Shown here: positions 43,345-52,371 of the stretch, one piece after another
Numbering within the stretch: position 1 is the stretch's first letter
Layout of the letters: every line of letters starts with the position of its first letter
NCBI GenBank assembly: GCA_010909165.1
Contig: VJWM01000221.1
Location: 237,530 to 301,529 of the forward strand
DNA from: Anthoceros angustus
Taxonomy: Eukaryota > Streptophyta > Anthocerotopsida > Anthocerotales > Anthocerotaceae
Length of the DNA: 64,000 bases
Reading direction: 5' to 3'
Notes under the pieces: model-generated
The model's database searches: none
Told to the model about the DNA's origin: nothing
What the model saw: the letters and a program-made list of their open reading frames with translations, nothing else
Translations under genes and position numbers: made by a program

Positions 43345-46326
43345 ATGCTTTCTGTTGTTCCTGGTTATGAGACAGACCATGGGTGGCCGCTTATCATGAA
43401 GGGCAGCCTGGAGAATGCTAGCGGGACTTCACATTGGATGATAGGGGGTACGAAAAATGTTGTTGGGCCCATCAGAGCTGGCAGAGGGAGCGTTCTCAGT
43501 GATTTACATCAACAAGGGGAGGATTCTTGGGCTGTGCTAATCTCGGGGTATGCCAAGTCCGGGCAAGCTAGACAGGCTCTGGAAATCTACGAGGAAATGC
43601 GGCAAGATGGAGTTGAGGCAAAGCCACACACCCTTGTGGATTTGTTGAAGGCATGCACTAGCTTGCTGGACCTGAAACGTGTCAAGCGGATTCACGCAGA
43701 CGTGGTAAGAAGTGGTCTGGAGGCAGATTTGTATGTGTGCACGATGCTTGTAAATACTTATGCAAAATGTGGAAGTGTGGAGAACGCTAGGCGGGTGTTT
43801 GAGGAAATGCCCCATCGGGATGTGGTTTCCTGGAATGCCATGATAATGGGCTATTCCCAGATGGGGAAGAGTGAAGAGGCTTTGAAGCTGTATACAAGGA
43901 TGCAACAGGACGGTGTGGTCCCCACTGACAGAACATATGTTGGGGCACTAAAGGCTTGCAGTAACATAGCGGAATCGAGGGAGGAAAACGGTGGTGATGT
44001 GACAATTGTTAGAGAAAGATGCCTGGAGACTGTGAGGGCAATTCACGGTGCGGTTCAAAAGGGTAAGTTTGAATCGAATGTGTTTGTGGGGAACATGCTA
44101 GTGGATGCGTATTGCAAATGTGGGAGCCTTGAGGATGCTAAACTGGTGTTTGAAAGAATGCCTGCTCGTTCTGTCGTTTCCTGGACTGCGATGATTTTTG
44201 GGTATGCCCAGATGGAACAGGGTGAAGAGGCTTTGAAACTGTACAGACGGATGAGAGAGGAAGATGTGGTTCCCGACGACCGAGCATATGTCAGCGCACT
44301 CAAGGCTTGCAGTAGCATTGCCGAATTGTGGGAAAACAATGGCAATGATGGACTATTGAGAAGACAATGCCTGGAAACTGTAAGATCCATTCACACTGAT
44401 ATTCGGAGGGGGAAGTTAGAGTTGAATGTGTTTGTGGGGAACATGCTGGTAGATGCGTATGCAAAATGTGGGAGCTTGCAGGATGCAAGGCAGGTGTTTG
44501 AGAAGATGCCACATCGTGATGTGGTTTCATGGAACGCTCTGATCTTGGGGTACTCCCATACAGACGAGGCTGAGGAGGCTGAGGAGGCTTTGCAGTTGTA
44601 CACGCGCATGCGACAAGAAGGTGCTATTCCTAACAACCGGACGTATGTTGGTGCACTGAAAGCTTGCATTGTCATAGCAGGATCGGGAAATGGGGTTGTT
44701 AAAGAAAAATGCATGGAAACTTTGACAGCGATACACGCAGACCTTGGCAAGGAGAAGAGTGCACTAGACAAGTTCGTGGGGACAATGCTGGTGGATGCAT
44801 ATGCAAAATGTGGGAGTCTGGCCAATGCTAGGTGGGTATTTGATAAAATGCCTCACCGCGATGTAGTGGTGTGGACCGCCATGATTTTGGGATGTGCACA
44901 GATGGAGAAGGGTGAAGAGGCTTTACAGCTGTTTAATCAGATGCAAAAGGAAGCGGTGATCCCAAATGAGCGAACATATCTTGGTGCACTCATGGCTTGC
45001 AGTAGCATTGCAGAACGTGAGGATACCGATGGCACTGTCAGAACACTTGTTAAACAAAAGTGTTTAAGAACAGTGAAAGCCATCCATACAGATGTCGAGA
45101 GGGCGGGGTTTGAGTCGAACCGGTTCTTGGGGAACATGCTAGTGGATGCTTACTCCAAATGTGGGAGTCTGCAGGATGCCAGGCGAGTTTTTGAAAAAAT
45201 GCCTCAACGTGACGTGGTTTCATGGAATTCCATGATCCTGGGCTATGCCCAGATGGAGAAGGGTGAAGAGGCTTTGCACTTATTTACACAAATGAAACAG
45301 GAGGGCGTCATCCCAAACGACCGAACATACGTAGCTGCTCTCAACGCCTGCGGAAGTGTGGCAGGTCTGGAGAAGGGAAAGGAAATTCATGCCCAGATTT
45401 TAAAAGCTGGCTTGGACGCTGGCTCCTTCATGTCCAACAGTTTGATAGACATGTATGGCAAATGCTCTAGCATGGTGGATGCCCGGCAGTTGTTTGAACT
45501 GATGCCCGTCAAAGATATCGTGGCATGGAATTCCTTGATAGGTGGGTATGCCAGACAGGGAGAAAGTGAAGCTGTCTTCGAGCTGTTTGACAGGATGAGG
45601 CAGGAGGGTGTAGAGCCGAACGAGATCACGTTTGTGGGTGTCCTTATTGTATGCAGTCATGTGGGTCTAGTGGACAGGGGCCAGCAGTACTTCGAGGCTA
45701 TGAGCAAAGAATTCGGCCTCACTCCTACTATCCAACACTACAACTGCATGGTGGATCTGCTTGGCCGTGCAGGCCAGGTGTACAAAGCCATGGAGACAGT
45801 GATGATGATGCCTGTCCAATGTGACAGTGCAGTCTGGAAATGTGTCCTGGGAGCTTGTCAAAAATGGGCAAACGTCGAGCTTGGAAGGCAGGCATTCGAA
45901 TGTGCTACCAGGTTGAATGCAAGTGATGCTGCACCCTATCTTCTAATGTCAAACATATATGCTGCGGCTCACATGCCGGAGGAGGCAAGCAAGGTTCAGG
46001 CCATGAGAGTGAACTCACGAGCAAGGAAGGAACCCGGACGCAGTTGGTGGATGGATATGTGCGGAAATGCACACGTGTTCGTAGTCGGGGATCAAATCTC
46101 ATCAAACCAACCGAGACATGTATGCTCAGTCGGGACAACTTCTGTTGAGGTAGAGGAAGAAGAGATGCGAGTCGCAAAATTCTCTTCGTGTTATAGGAGA
46201 AGAAGAAGCTTAACACGCTTGTGCTGCCATATTCATACAATAATGGACTTACCCTTCAGTCAAGGAGGAATCCCTTCTGGTTCTCGACTGGCCCTTCCTA
46301 ACTCATCCATGTTCTTGGACCCATAA
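43345..46326 (+). CDS. PLS-class PPR protein, gene 3
   Basis: Intronless PPR gene of about 993 residues from the ATG at 43345 (the frame is open from 43252 without an earlier ATG). The PLS array is the longest of the three related genes here, with repeated VFVGNMLVDAYAKCGSLQDA and DVVSWNALILGYS motifs, the subfamily insert with CLETV before IHADV-like words, and NDRTYVGAL. The E region (TIQHYNCMVDLLGRAGQV, WKCVLGACQKWANVELG) and PG box (KEPGRSWWMD) are intact, but after GDQ the sequence loses all similarity to the DYW domain and ends in an unrelated, Arg/Cys-rich tail. Likely organelle RNA binding, needing a deaminase in trans if it edits. Confidence 0.88.
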   Translation: MLSVVPGYETDHGWPLIMKGSLENASGTSHWMIGGTKNVVGPIRAGRGSVLSDLHQQGEDSWAVLISGYAKSGQARQALEIYEEMRQDGVEAKPHTLVDLLKACTSLLDLKRVKRIHADVVRSGLEADLYVCTMLVNTYAKCGSVENARRVFEEMPHRDVVSWNAMIMGYSQMGKSEEALKLYTRMQQDGVVPTDRTYVGALKACSNIAESREENGGDVTIVRERCLETVRAIHGAVQKGKFESNVFVGNMLVDAYCKCGSLEDAKLVFERMPARSVVSWTAMIFGYAQMEQGEEALKLYRRMREEDVVPDDRAYVSALKACSSIAELWENNGNDGLLRRQCLETVRSIHTDIRRGKLELNVFVGNMLVDAYAKCGSLQDARQVFEKMPHRDVVSWNALILGYSHTDEAEEAEEALQLYTRMRQEGAIPNNRTYVGALKACIVIAGSGNGVVKEKCMETLTAIHADLGKEKSALDKFVGTMLVDAYAKCGSLANARWVFDKMPHRDVVVWTAMILGCAQMEKGEEALQLFNQMQKEAVIPNERTYLGALMACSSIAEREDTDGTVRTLVKQKCLRTVKAIHTDVERAGFESNRFLGNMLVDAYSKCGSLQDARRVFEKMPQRDVVSWNSMILGYAQMEKGEEALHLFTQMKQEGVIPNDRTYVAALNACGSVAGLEKGKEIHAQILKAGLDAGSFMSNSLIDMYGKCSSMVDARQLFELMPVKDIVAWNSLIGGYARQGESEAVFELFDRMRQEGVEPNEITFVGVLIVCSHVGLVDRGQQYFEAMSKEFGLTPTIQHYNCMVDLLGRAGQVYKAMETVMMMPVQCDSAVWKCVLGACQKWANVELGRQAFECATRLNASDAAPYLLMSNIYAAAHMPEEASKVQAMRVNSRARKEPGRSWWMDMCGNAHVFVVGDQISSNQPRHVCSVGTTSVEVEEEEMRVAKFSSCYRRRRSLTRLCCHIHTIMDLPFSQGGIPSGSRLALPNSSMFLDP

Positions 46327-46445
46327 CGTGTTTCATTTTTTCATTGTCATTGTTTATATCAAAAGTAGATGCCGAGATTCTTATTTGATGCAATCAATAC
46401 CTATATCTGCAATATTAGAATTGGTATTTAATAATGCTAAAAATG

Positions 46446-46490
46446 GTTCATATCTCCAATTCCTTTGACAAGGAATTTGGAGATATGAAC
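46446..46490. repeat. Hairpin next to the tRNA-like sequence
   Basis: gttcatatctccaattcctt and its near-perfect inverted copy (one extra T) enclose a loop of about four bases. It sits two bases from the 3' end of the tRNA-like sequence, on the downstream side in that strand. Confidence 0.85.
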
Positions 46491-46492
46491 AT

Positions 46493-46564
46493 TGTGGCTG
46501 CTGGGAGTTGAGCCCAGACTATCACGGTTGCAACCAAGAATTCTTACCATTAAACTACAGCCAC
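46493..46564 (-). pseudogene. tRNA-His-like pseudogene with GCA at the anticodon position
   Basis: The 7-bp acceptor stem GTGGCTG/CAGCCAC is perfect and the T stem CTGGG/CCCAG is perfect; the D arm GTTTAATGGTAAGAAT is close to nuclear plant tRNA-His(GTG). The anticodon stem is badly paired, and the loop reads TTGCAAC where tRNA-His has TTGTGGC, so the anticodon would be GCA (Cys). The T loop CTCAACT departs from TTCRANY. Most differences from recalled tRNA-His are C to T or G to A. A functional tRNA is unlikely. Confidence 0.75.
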
Positions 46565-47710
46565 TTATATATAAATATTGCAGACTCAACAAATTACTAT
46601 GTGTTAAACTACTAGGTGAGCTGCTTCAGTAAGTAGGTATAGGTGTAGGTGTTGGCGTGTTGGGTATCAAGTCCATGAGAAGAAAAATTCCTTCCAAGTG
46701 GAAGGAATGTACTTCTTCTTCTTCTGAAAATTAATGATTCTCACTGAGTATGATATAATTATATGGTTTAAGATTGGATATATATATGTATACTTCATAT
46801 ATATGAGATAAAAATTATAATTTCTAAAAGACCATCTTATGGTATTTTCTTAGATGAGATATGGAAATTTTAATTGTGAATTAATTTTATGAGTGAGACA
46901 TGAATTTTTAAAATCGTGAATCGTCCTTGAGGCTTGATTCCCCTCCGCTTGCCGTGGTGCATTGCTTCTGAGTCCATGCATCCTGTGATTCTTGGTAATC
47001 TAGGTCGAATCGCGATGACTCGCACGGCCAGTGACGGCCTTACCTTGATGCAACAGGCAGACCCTCACAAGTTGTCAATCTCAGCGATACAGCCTAATAA
47101 CGTTACACAACACGGTCATGGCAACAGAGGGCAGCGAGCCAGCAGCAGAGGTTTGCTGGAATGGTGCGGTGGTGACAGTCACGAGAGTGGCGTGCACACC
47201 TAGAGGCTTGTTGTACGCACTGGAGCAAATCATGGCACAAGCACACCACTTGTTGGTGGATGACGACTGGCTGTTGTGGAGAAGCAGAACGAAGGCAGGT
47301 GATTTGAGAAGGACCGCATCGCATCGTCATGTGTAAGCGGGACGCAGGAATAATGCAGGACTGGTACAAACTTTAGGGTTTCCAGACTGGATTGTGAGGC
47401 TCGTGTTAGAGTCCGGCTTGCCCTGTCGGGCGCCAGGATGAACAGGTTCAACGAACGAACGAACGCAGGCGGCAGTGACCCGAGGTGCAACCAGGCCTGT
47501 AAAGCCCTAGTCACAGATGCAACCAGGCTGGGAACGCCGCAACCTCATTGGCCTCACAGGATTACCGTCAGTGCATGAACCTAGCCACGCCGGGATGGTG
47601 GAAGACAACGTATATACAGGCGTCCAAGTGTGCCTTCCTGCAGCAGCTGACTTGTCTCGTCTTGCTCACTCCAAGCTACACCTCCCGTAGTGCTACCAGC
47701 GGCAGCAGCC
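46565..47710. other. AT-rich intergenic DNA and LHCB 5' flank
   Basis: The left part is A/T-rich with (ta)n words near 46780. A 72-codon frame starts at the ATG at 47118 but has no recognised domain or splice partners. The right end is the LHCB promoter. Confidence 0.45.
47545..47616 (+). promoter_or_regulatory. LHCB promoter: inverted CCAAT and TATA box
   Basis: tatata at 47611-47616 lies 95 bp before the start codon, leaving a leader of about 65 bases. An ATTGG (inverted CCAAT) lies about 65 bp further upstream. CCAAT boxes are usual in light-regulated LHC promoters. The assignment is positional. Confidence 0.45.
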
Positions 47711-49038
47711 ATGACGGCCGTTTCCGCCTCCATTAGCAGCTCCACCTTCGCCGGCCAGTCCGTGCTCAAGGGCGTTAGCGAGCTTTCCAGGAAGGTTAAT
47801 GGCGGCAAGGCCGTCGAGTCAAGGATTACTATGAGGAGGACAGCCAGCTCCAAGCCCGACAGCATCTGGTAGCCGTGATTTCTTGCCCCTCAATTTGCTG
47901 CAGCTGTGCAAGATTATGTAGTCTTTCGATGCAATGCAGAGCAACGCATTTGCCCTGTTCATTCATTCTAAGAGCTAGTTGCCTCCGCGCAATGGATTCT
48001 CTACTTTGTTTGCATTCATTCGACATTTCCAAGTGCTTGTTTGCCACCGTGCAGTAGATTTTCCCCTCTTCTTGCTCTGGTTAAAGTTTTCTAAGTGCTG
48101 ATTGCCTAGGCCTCCGCGCACTGGATTCTCTCTTTTCCTTCGACCGTTCTAAGTGTCTGTAGCCGGTTGCACTCTGCAATGAGTTTCCTCCTTGGCTGCG
48201 TTAGACTCTATTCCATTCAAGTGCTGTTCTCCTCAGTGAGCTGCATCTGTCATCCCTCTCAGCTGGAATTTTGGATGCAAGCGTCCAGACTCTATTCATT
48301 CTTGGATGCATCGAGCTGGATTTGAGAGCAAGCTTATTCCCGGATGCAATGTGATCTAAATCAAGAAACACGGATTGTGCTTGCAGGTACGGCCCAGACA
48401 GGCCCAAGTACTTGGGCCCGTTCTCTGGCGAGCCCCCGAGCTATCTGAAGGGAGAGTTCCCCGGCGACTACGGCTGGGACACTGCCGGTCTGTCGGCTGA
48501 CCCCGAGACCTTCGCCAGGAACAGGGAGCTGGAGGTGATCCACTCCCGCTGGGCCCTTTTGGGAACACTGGGAATCGTGACCCCTGAGATTCTGGCGCTC
48601 AACGGGGTGCCGATCCAGGAGCCGGTGTGGTTCAAGGCAGGCGCTGTCATCTTCTCCGAGGAGGGGCTCAACTACCTGGGCAACCCGGCTTTGATTCACG
48701 CGCAGAGCATTCTGGCGGTGCTGGCTGCCCAGGTGATTCTCATCGGCGCCGTGGAGGGTTACCGCATTGCAGGCGGCCCCTTGGGCGAGGTGACCGACCC
48801 TCTCTACCCCGGAGGCGCCTTCGACCCTCTGGGCCTGGCCGACGACCCCGATGTCTTCGCCGAGCTGAAGGTGAAGGAGATCAAGAACGGCAGGCTGGCG
48901 CAGTTCTCTGCTTTCGGATTCTTTGTGCAGGCCATTGTGACTGGCAAGGGCCCCATCGAAAACCTGCTTGACCACCTTGCCGACCCCGCCAACAACAATG
49001 CTTGGGCCTATGCTACCAAGTTCGTGCCCGGGAACTAG
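47711..49038 (+). CDS. Light-harvesting chlorophyll a/b protein of LHCII (LHCB1/2 type)
   Basis: Antenna apoprotein of photosystem II, imported into the chloroplast and inserted in thylakoids as LHCII trimers. Exons 47711-47868 and 48387-49038, with a 518-bp intron, give 269 residues. A Ser-rich transit peptide precedes the mature RRTASSK phosphorylation-type N-terminus. The trimerisation motif WYGPDR spans the exon join. Helix B has [13 protein letters not shown] and helix [13 protein letters not shown], with the chlorophyll-binding Glu-His-Arg and Glu-Asn-Arg sets. VWFKAG and [18 protein letters not shown] are standard. Oddities: helix C reads [12 protein letters not shown] where LHCII usually has Met at both variable positions, and EPVWFKAG resembles LHCB3. 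The second exon is GC-rich with strong C/G third positions, as expected for a highly expressed gene. Confidence 0.93.
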
Positions 49039-49470
49039 AGTGTTCCGTCCACAGACTGTAGGCGGGCGTCTGGCTTCTACTCAACTCGATGGAAGCAAGC
49101 ATCTTGTGAATCACGACTTGTCCGCCCTTCTGATTTCAGGACAGAGCGTGTAGTTTAGCCTTCTGTACAGTATCTCTCGACAGTTGAGTAATGTACCAGA
49201 TCTGGTTGTGGTTTGAATCATCAAGGTAACTCACACTTGAAAAGCTGTGACGCATCCACACAACATTTCTAGCAACTGTTCGTCCACGTCTTGTGCATCC
49301 ATTTCGTGTTCTCAAGCTTCCGCAACAGTCGCGTCCCACGTTGGAAAGTTTCCGAAATTTCAGACAACATGTTACTCTACACAATATTATTAAGTTGACA
49401 ACTTGTCGTAAACTTTTCCAGGTCAGAAACGGGGTTCAGGCTTTCCTGTTTACAGTTCAGGAATAGAAAC
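49039..49470. other. 3' flank of the LHCB gene, boundary of the repeat block
   Basis: No gene. The similarity to the retroelement array begins at about 49475. Confidence 0.5.
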
Positions 49471-49473
49471 ATT

Positions 49474-49776
49474 ATGACTGAAGTGAAATCAGATCATACG
49501 AACTCACAGAGTAATGGGTGCCCTTTACTTACAAAACTATCTTTCACAAATGTTATGGATGAAGCACTATTTTCTGGAGCACTATTTAAAGCACACGATG
49601 GAGTGAACTGTGGGATCTATGGTGATTCTATCCCTTCACCTGGTCCAAGAGCTTTACCTGATGACATCGCCAAGTTTTACAAAGGCAATAAGATTGCATT
49701 TGCCATCTTATTCTTTGGTATGGATGAAGCCACGGTGACTGACGTTGAGTTCCTTCCTACAACATCAGATGTCTAG
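49474..49776 (+). pseudogene. Chimeric relic: PUX-like linker fused to copia gag
   Basis: The first part (VMDEALFSGALFKAHD) matches VMDEALPLGALFEEHD of the UBX-gene copy at about 51728. The second part (DDIAKFYKGNKIAFAIL.FGMDEATV) matches the gag at about 53837. In the full unit these pieces lie on either side of an LTR, so this copy is a deletion join between neighbouring units of a tandem array. Confidence 0.65.
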
Positions 49777-50345
49777 ACACAGTTGAAAGAAACTTATCAA
49801 GTTCATAACATCCTCACACTAGTTGCTATGTGGAAACGAATACTATGGGCTGAGAATGAAGGGAGAGGACAACATTGCAGCTCACATAAGCAAGTTTTGC
49901 TATCTGAAGGCAAGGTAAGCCATGGTGGCAAGCAAGCTCGAAGACATTGATGTTGTTGCTTAGCTCCTCTGTAGTCTTCCACCTTTCTATCAGCAGTTCG
50001 TTTCCAATTAGAACTCTTCCTTGCGAGCATCTTATGATTAAATCGAGAAAAACACCAACTCGACCCTTAATGAGCTCATTGGAACCCTACTTCAAGAGGA
50101 GCATAGTACTCATTCTAGTGGCATCGGAAGGGTGCGCCGAGAAGGTTCTCGTTGCATCAAAGGGAAAAGCGTTTGGATAGGGAAGAGAGAAGGGAAGAAG
50201 AAGAAAAATCAAGAAGAAGAAGAGAAGAAGAAGAAGAAAAATCAAAAGCCACAAAAGAGTTATGAAAGGGTGTTTGAAGCAAACTCGACCTTCCCAAGTC
50301 GAAATAATGTGGAGAGTGCGCAAAAAGCAAAGCGCCGACGCAATT
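49620..50345 (+). mobile_element. Copia-type gag relic, copy 1 (frameshifted)
   Basis: Words such as FYKGNKIAF, DNIAAHISK-like and CSLPPFYQQFVSN can be read across several frames and fit the UBN2/gag region of Ty1/copia elements. It is followed by a (gaa)n tract at about 50190-50260. Same order as at 53560-54540. Not intact. Confidence 0.65.
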
Positions 50346-50951
50346 GTCAATGTCTAGCAATGAAGCTTCGCGTGATAGTCAAGCTTAATATTACCGTGAC
50401 CATAAATTATAGATAGAACAAAGGGTCTCGCGTTAGAACTCACAAGATAGGAAGGTACAAAAAGGGACCGTCACGCTTCACAATATACAAAACCTTAAAG
50501 ATCTCATATTATTTCATATATAAAACTACCAATTTATTTTACTATCCAGTTGATTTTATTTTTCCAAAATGAACCCACATGATCCAGATTTTTCCTTTTT
50601 AGTGAGACTTGGAGTGACCATAAATATAGAGAATGCATACTATATATGTGTGTTGAGAATATAAATAAAGGACATACTATATATGTGTGCTATACTAGGC
50701 TATATTTATGAATGCAAGTCGATATACATTGACGTTTTAAGCTTGCAAGTTTTACAAGTTCCTTTGATGTCTTAAGACCATGTGCCAAAGCCATAGCGGT
50801 TGTATTAAGCACCACTGTGCGCCAAAGGCATAGATCGTCAAGCTCCCTCTCTTGTAGTATCCAAGAGAAGCAAAGAGCACCTTGAGGAGGCTGCACATGC
50901 TTACCTTCTTTTCATAATCTTATTTAGTGTTTTATCTACCTTTGATTCAAG
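50346..50951. repeat. Non-coding block of the array (copy 1)
   Basis: This 0.6-kb AT-rich block (from gatagtcaagcttaatatta to the ATG of the UBX-like frame) recurs at about 60819-61391 and 62293-62857, with small indels. Confidence 0.85.
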
Positions 50952-52184
50952 ATGGAAGGCAACCATAGGGAAGATGTATTGGTGAGTGAAATTGATAACC
51001 AATCCGGCGTGGAGTGGAGTGAGACTTATGAAGAAGCCACATATGAACAACCATGGAGTGCATCTTATGAAGAAACCACGGATGACCAACCATGGAGTGA
51101 TGAACAACCATGGAGTGCAACCTATAAAGAAACCACGGATGACCAACCATGGAGTGATGAACAACCATGGGATGCAACTAATGAAGAAGCTACCCATGGA
51201 GAACCATGGCACGAAACTCGTGAAGAAGCCACCAATGGACAACCGTGGAGTGATGCGCAAGCCTCAAGACAATGACGCATGGGAAGAAGCTTATGTGCAA
51301 GATGATGAAGACAACTTTGCACATGTAACTTATGAAGGTCGATGGCCATCGCATTCCACGTATCGTCTATGCAATCTTATTACGGAAATTTGCATGATGC
51401 AAAGGTTGAGGCATTAAGGATGGACAAGTGGCTCCTAGCCTACATCCATGGCGACAAAACGGAGTTCCCATATTTTGGAGAGTGGGAAAAATCCACTAAT
51501 GAAATTTTGAAGGATCTCAGAAACGATCTTTCCTTCTTTGGGAAGTCTCGGCCGGTACCATAGAGATTTTAAAAGTGAAAACCTTTTATAACATAGCTGA
51601 AAACACTTGCTGCATACTTGTGATTGACCCACTTCGGGAAAAATTGAAACAATTTGATGCAAGTGACATCGGTTCGGACGCATTGAGCAATGGGCCATTC
51701 ACTTACAAACAACCTTTCACAACAGATGTTATGGATGAAGCACTACCTTTGGGAGCACTATTTGAAGAACACGATGAAGTGGAACCACAGGATCCTCCAG
51801 GAGTTATCGTCACACGTCCACTACAATACTAGTTATCCTTGGTTTGAAGTAACGCATCTTCCGACGAGCGAGGAAGACAATGCGAGGACAACTTGTCAAG
51901 TTGCATTTCGTTCTTTGGATGGCCAAAGAGTTCAACGCTTTTTGTTGTCCGATCCTTCATCACATTTATGGTTGTTTTGTTTGAAGCAAGTGCAAATGAA
52001 GTGGTTGTTTCACAAATCCAATGAGGAGTTTTATTTTAGTACTCCAAGTAGAGATGGTGTTGCAAGCATCTATGCCTTAGATGCACTCTCCTCAAAAACC
52101 ATAGGAGAAGCCGGTGTAGCAAATTGTGTGCTCACCATGAAATACAAAAAGGAACACCATCAATCAATTGCACTTATTTTGTGA
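50952..52184 (+). pseudogene. Captured PUX7/UBXD7-like UAS-UBX protein in a retroelement (copy 1)
   Basis: The frame starts MEGNHREDVL and continues with about four acidic repeats of ETTDDQPWSDEQPWS type, encoded by roughly 60-bp DNA repeats. After a frame change at about 51265 comes a UAS (thioredoxin-like) domain: NLHDAKVEALRMDKWLLAYI, then after a further break ILKVKTFYNIAENTCCILVIDP. The last part (51840-52184) is a UBX domain: RTTCQVAFRSLDGQRVQRF, SSHLWLFC and GEAGVANCV. Domain order UAS-UBX and the LWLFC and GVAN words match plant PUX7, a CDC48/p97 adaptor; the N-terminal UBA is not seen. The frames run 0,1,0,2,0, so as given it is broken, although several breaks sit at CpG words that vary between copies. 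No introns are visible, as expected after reverse transcription. Confidence 0.72.
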
Positions 52185-52190
52185 TATCTT

Positions 52191-52371
52191 TGTTAGAAGT
52201 AGGGGAATTAGTTTAACCTACCAGTGATTACTTTTTAATATTTAGGTTAATCGTGACGGTCATTACAACACCGCGTTACATGTATTTAAGATAATTTTGT
52301 CATCGATTTTAATTAATTTCATCTTGCTTTGTTGTGCAATTTTGCTTAGAGCTTCCGCTCATAAATTAATA
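52191..52371 (+). mobile_element. Probable LTR of the UBX-carrying copia element
   Basis: TGTTAGAAGTAGGGG at 52191, seven bases after the UBX-frame stop, is a typical copia LTR start. At 52372 TGGTATGAGAGC is a one-mismatch version of the initiator-tRNA-Met primer-binding site TGGTATCAGAGC. The exact right boundary (near 52361-52371) is uncertain, and no clear polypurine tract precedes the left end. Confidence 0.5.

Noticed and set aside
46493-46564. Functional tRNA-Cys(GCA)
   Set aside because: The acceptor and D arm are those of tRNA-His, the anticodon stem is mispaired and the T loop is non-canonical.
47118-47336. 72-codon open frame upstream of LHCB
   Set aside because: No family resemblance, no splice partner and no conserved motif; length is within chance expectation.
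49474-49776. 100-codon frame as an independent gene
   Set aside because: Both halves match parts of the retroelement array; it is a deletion join.
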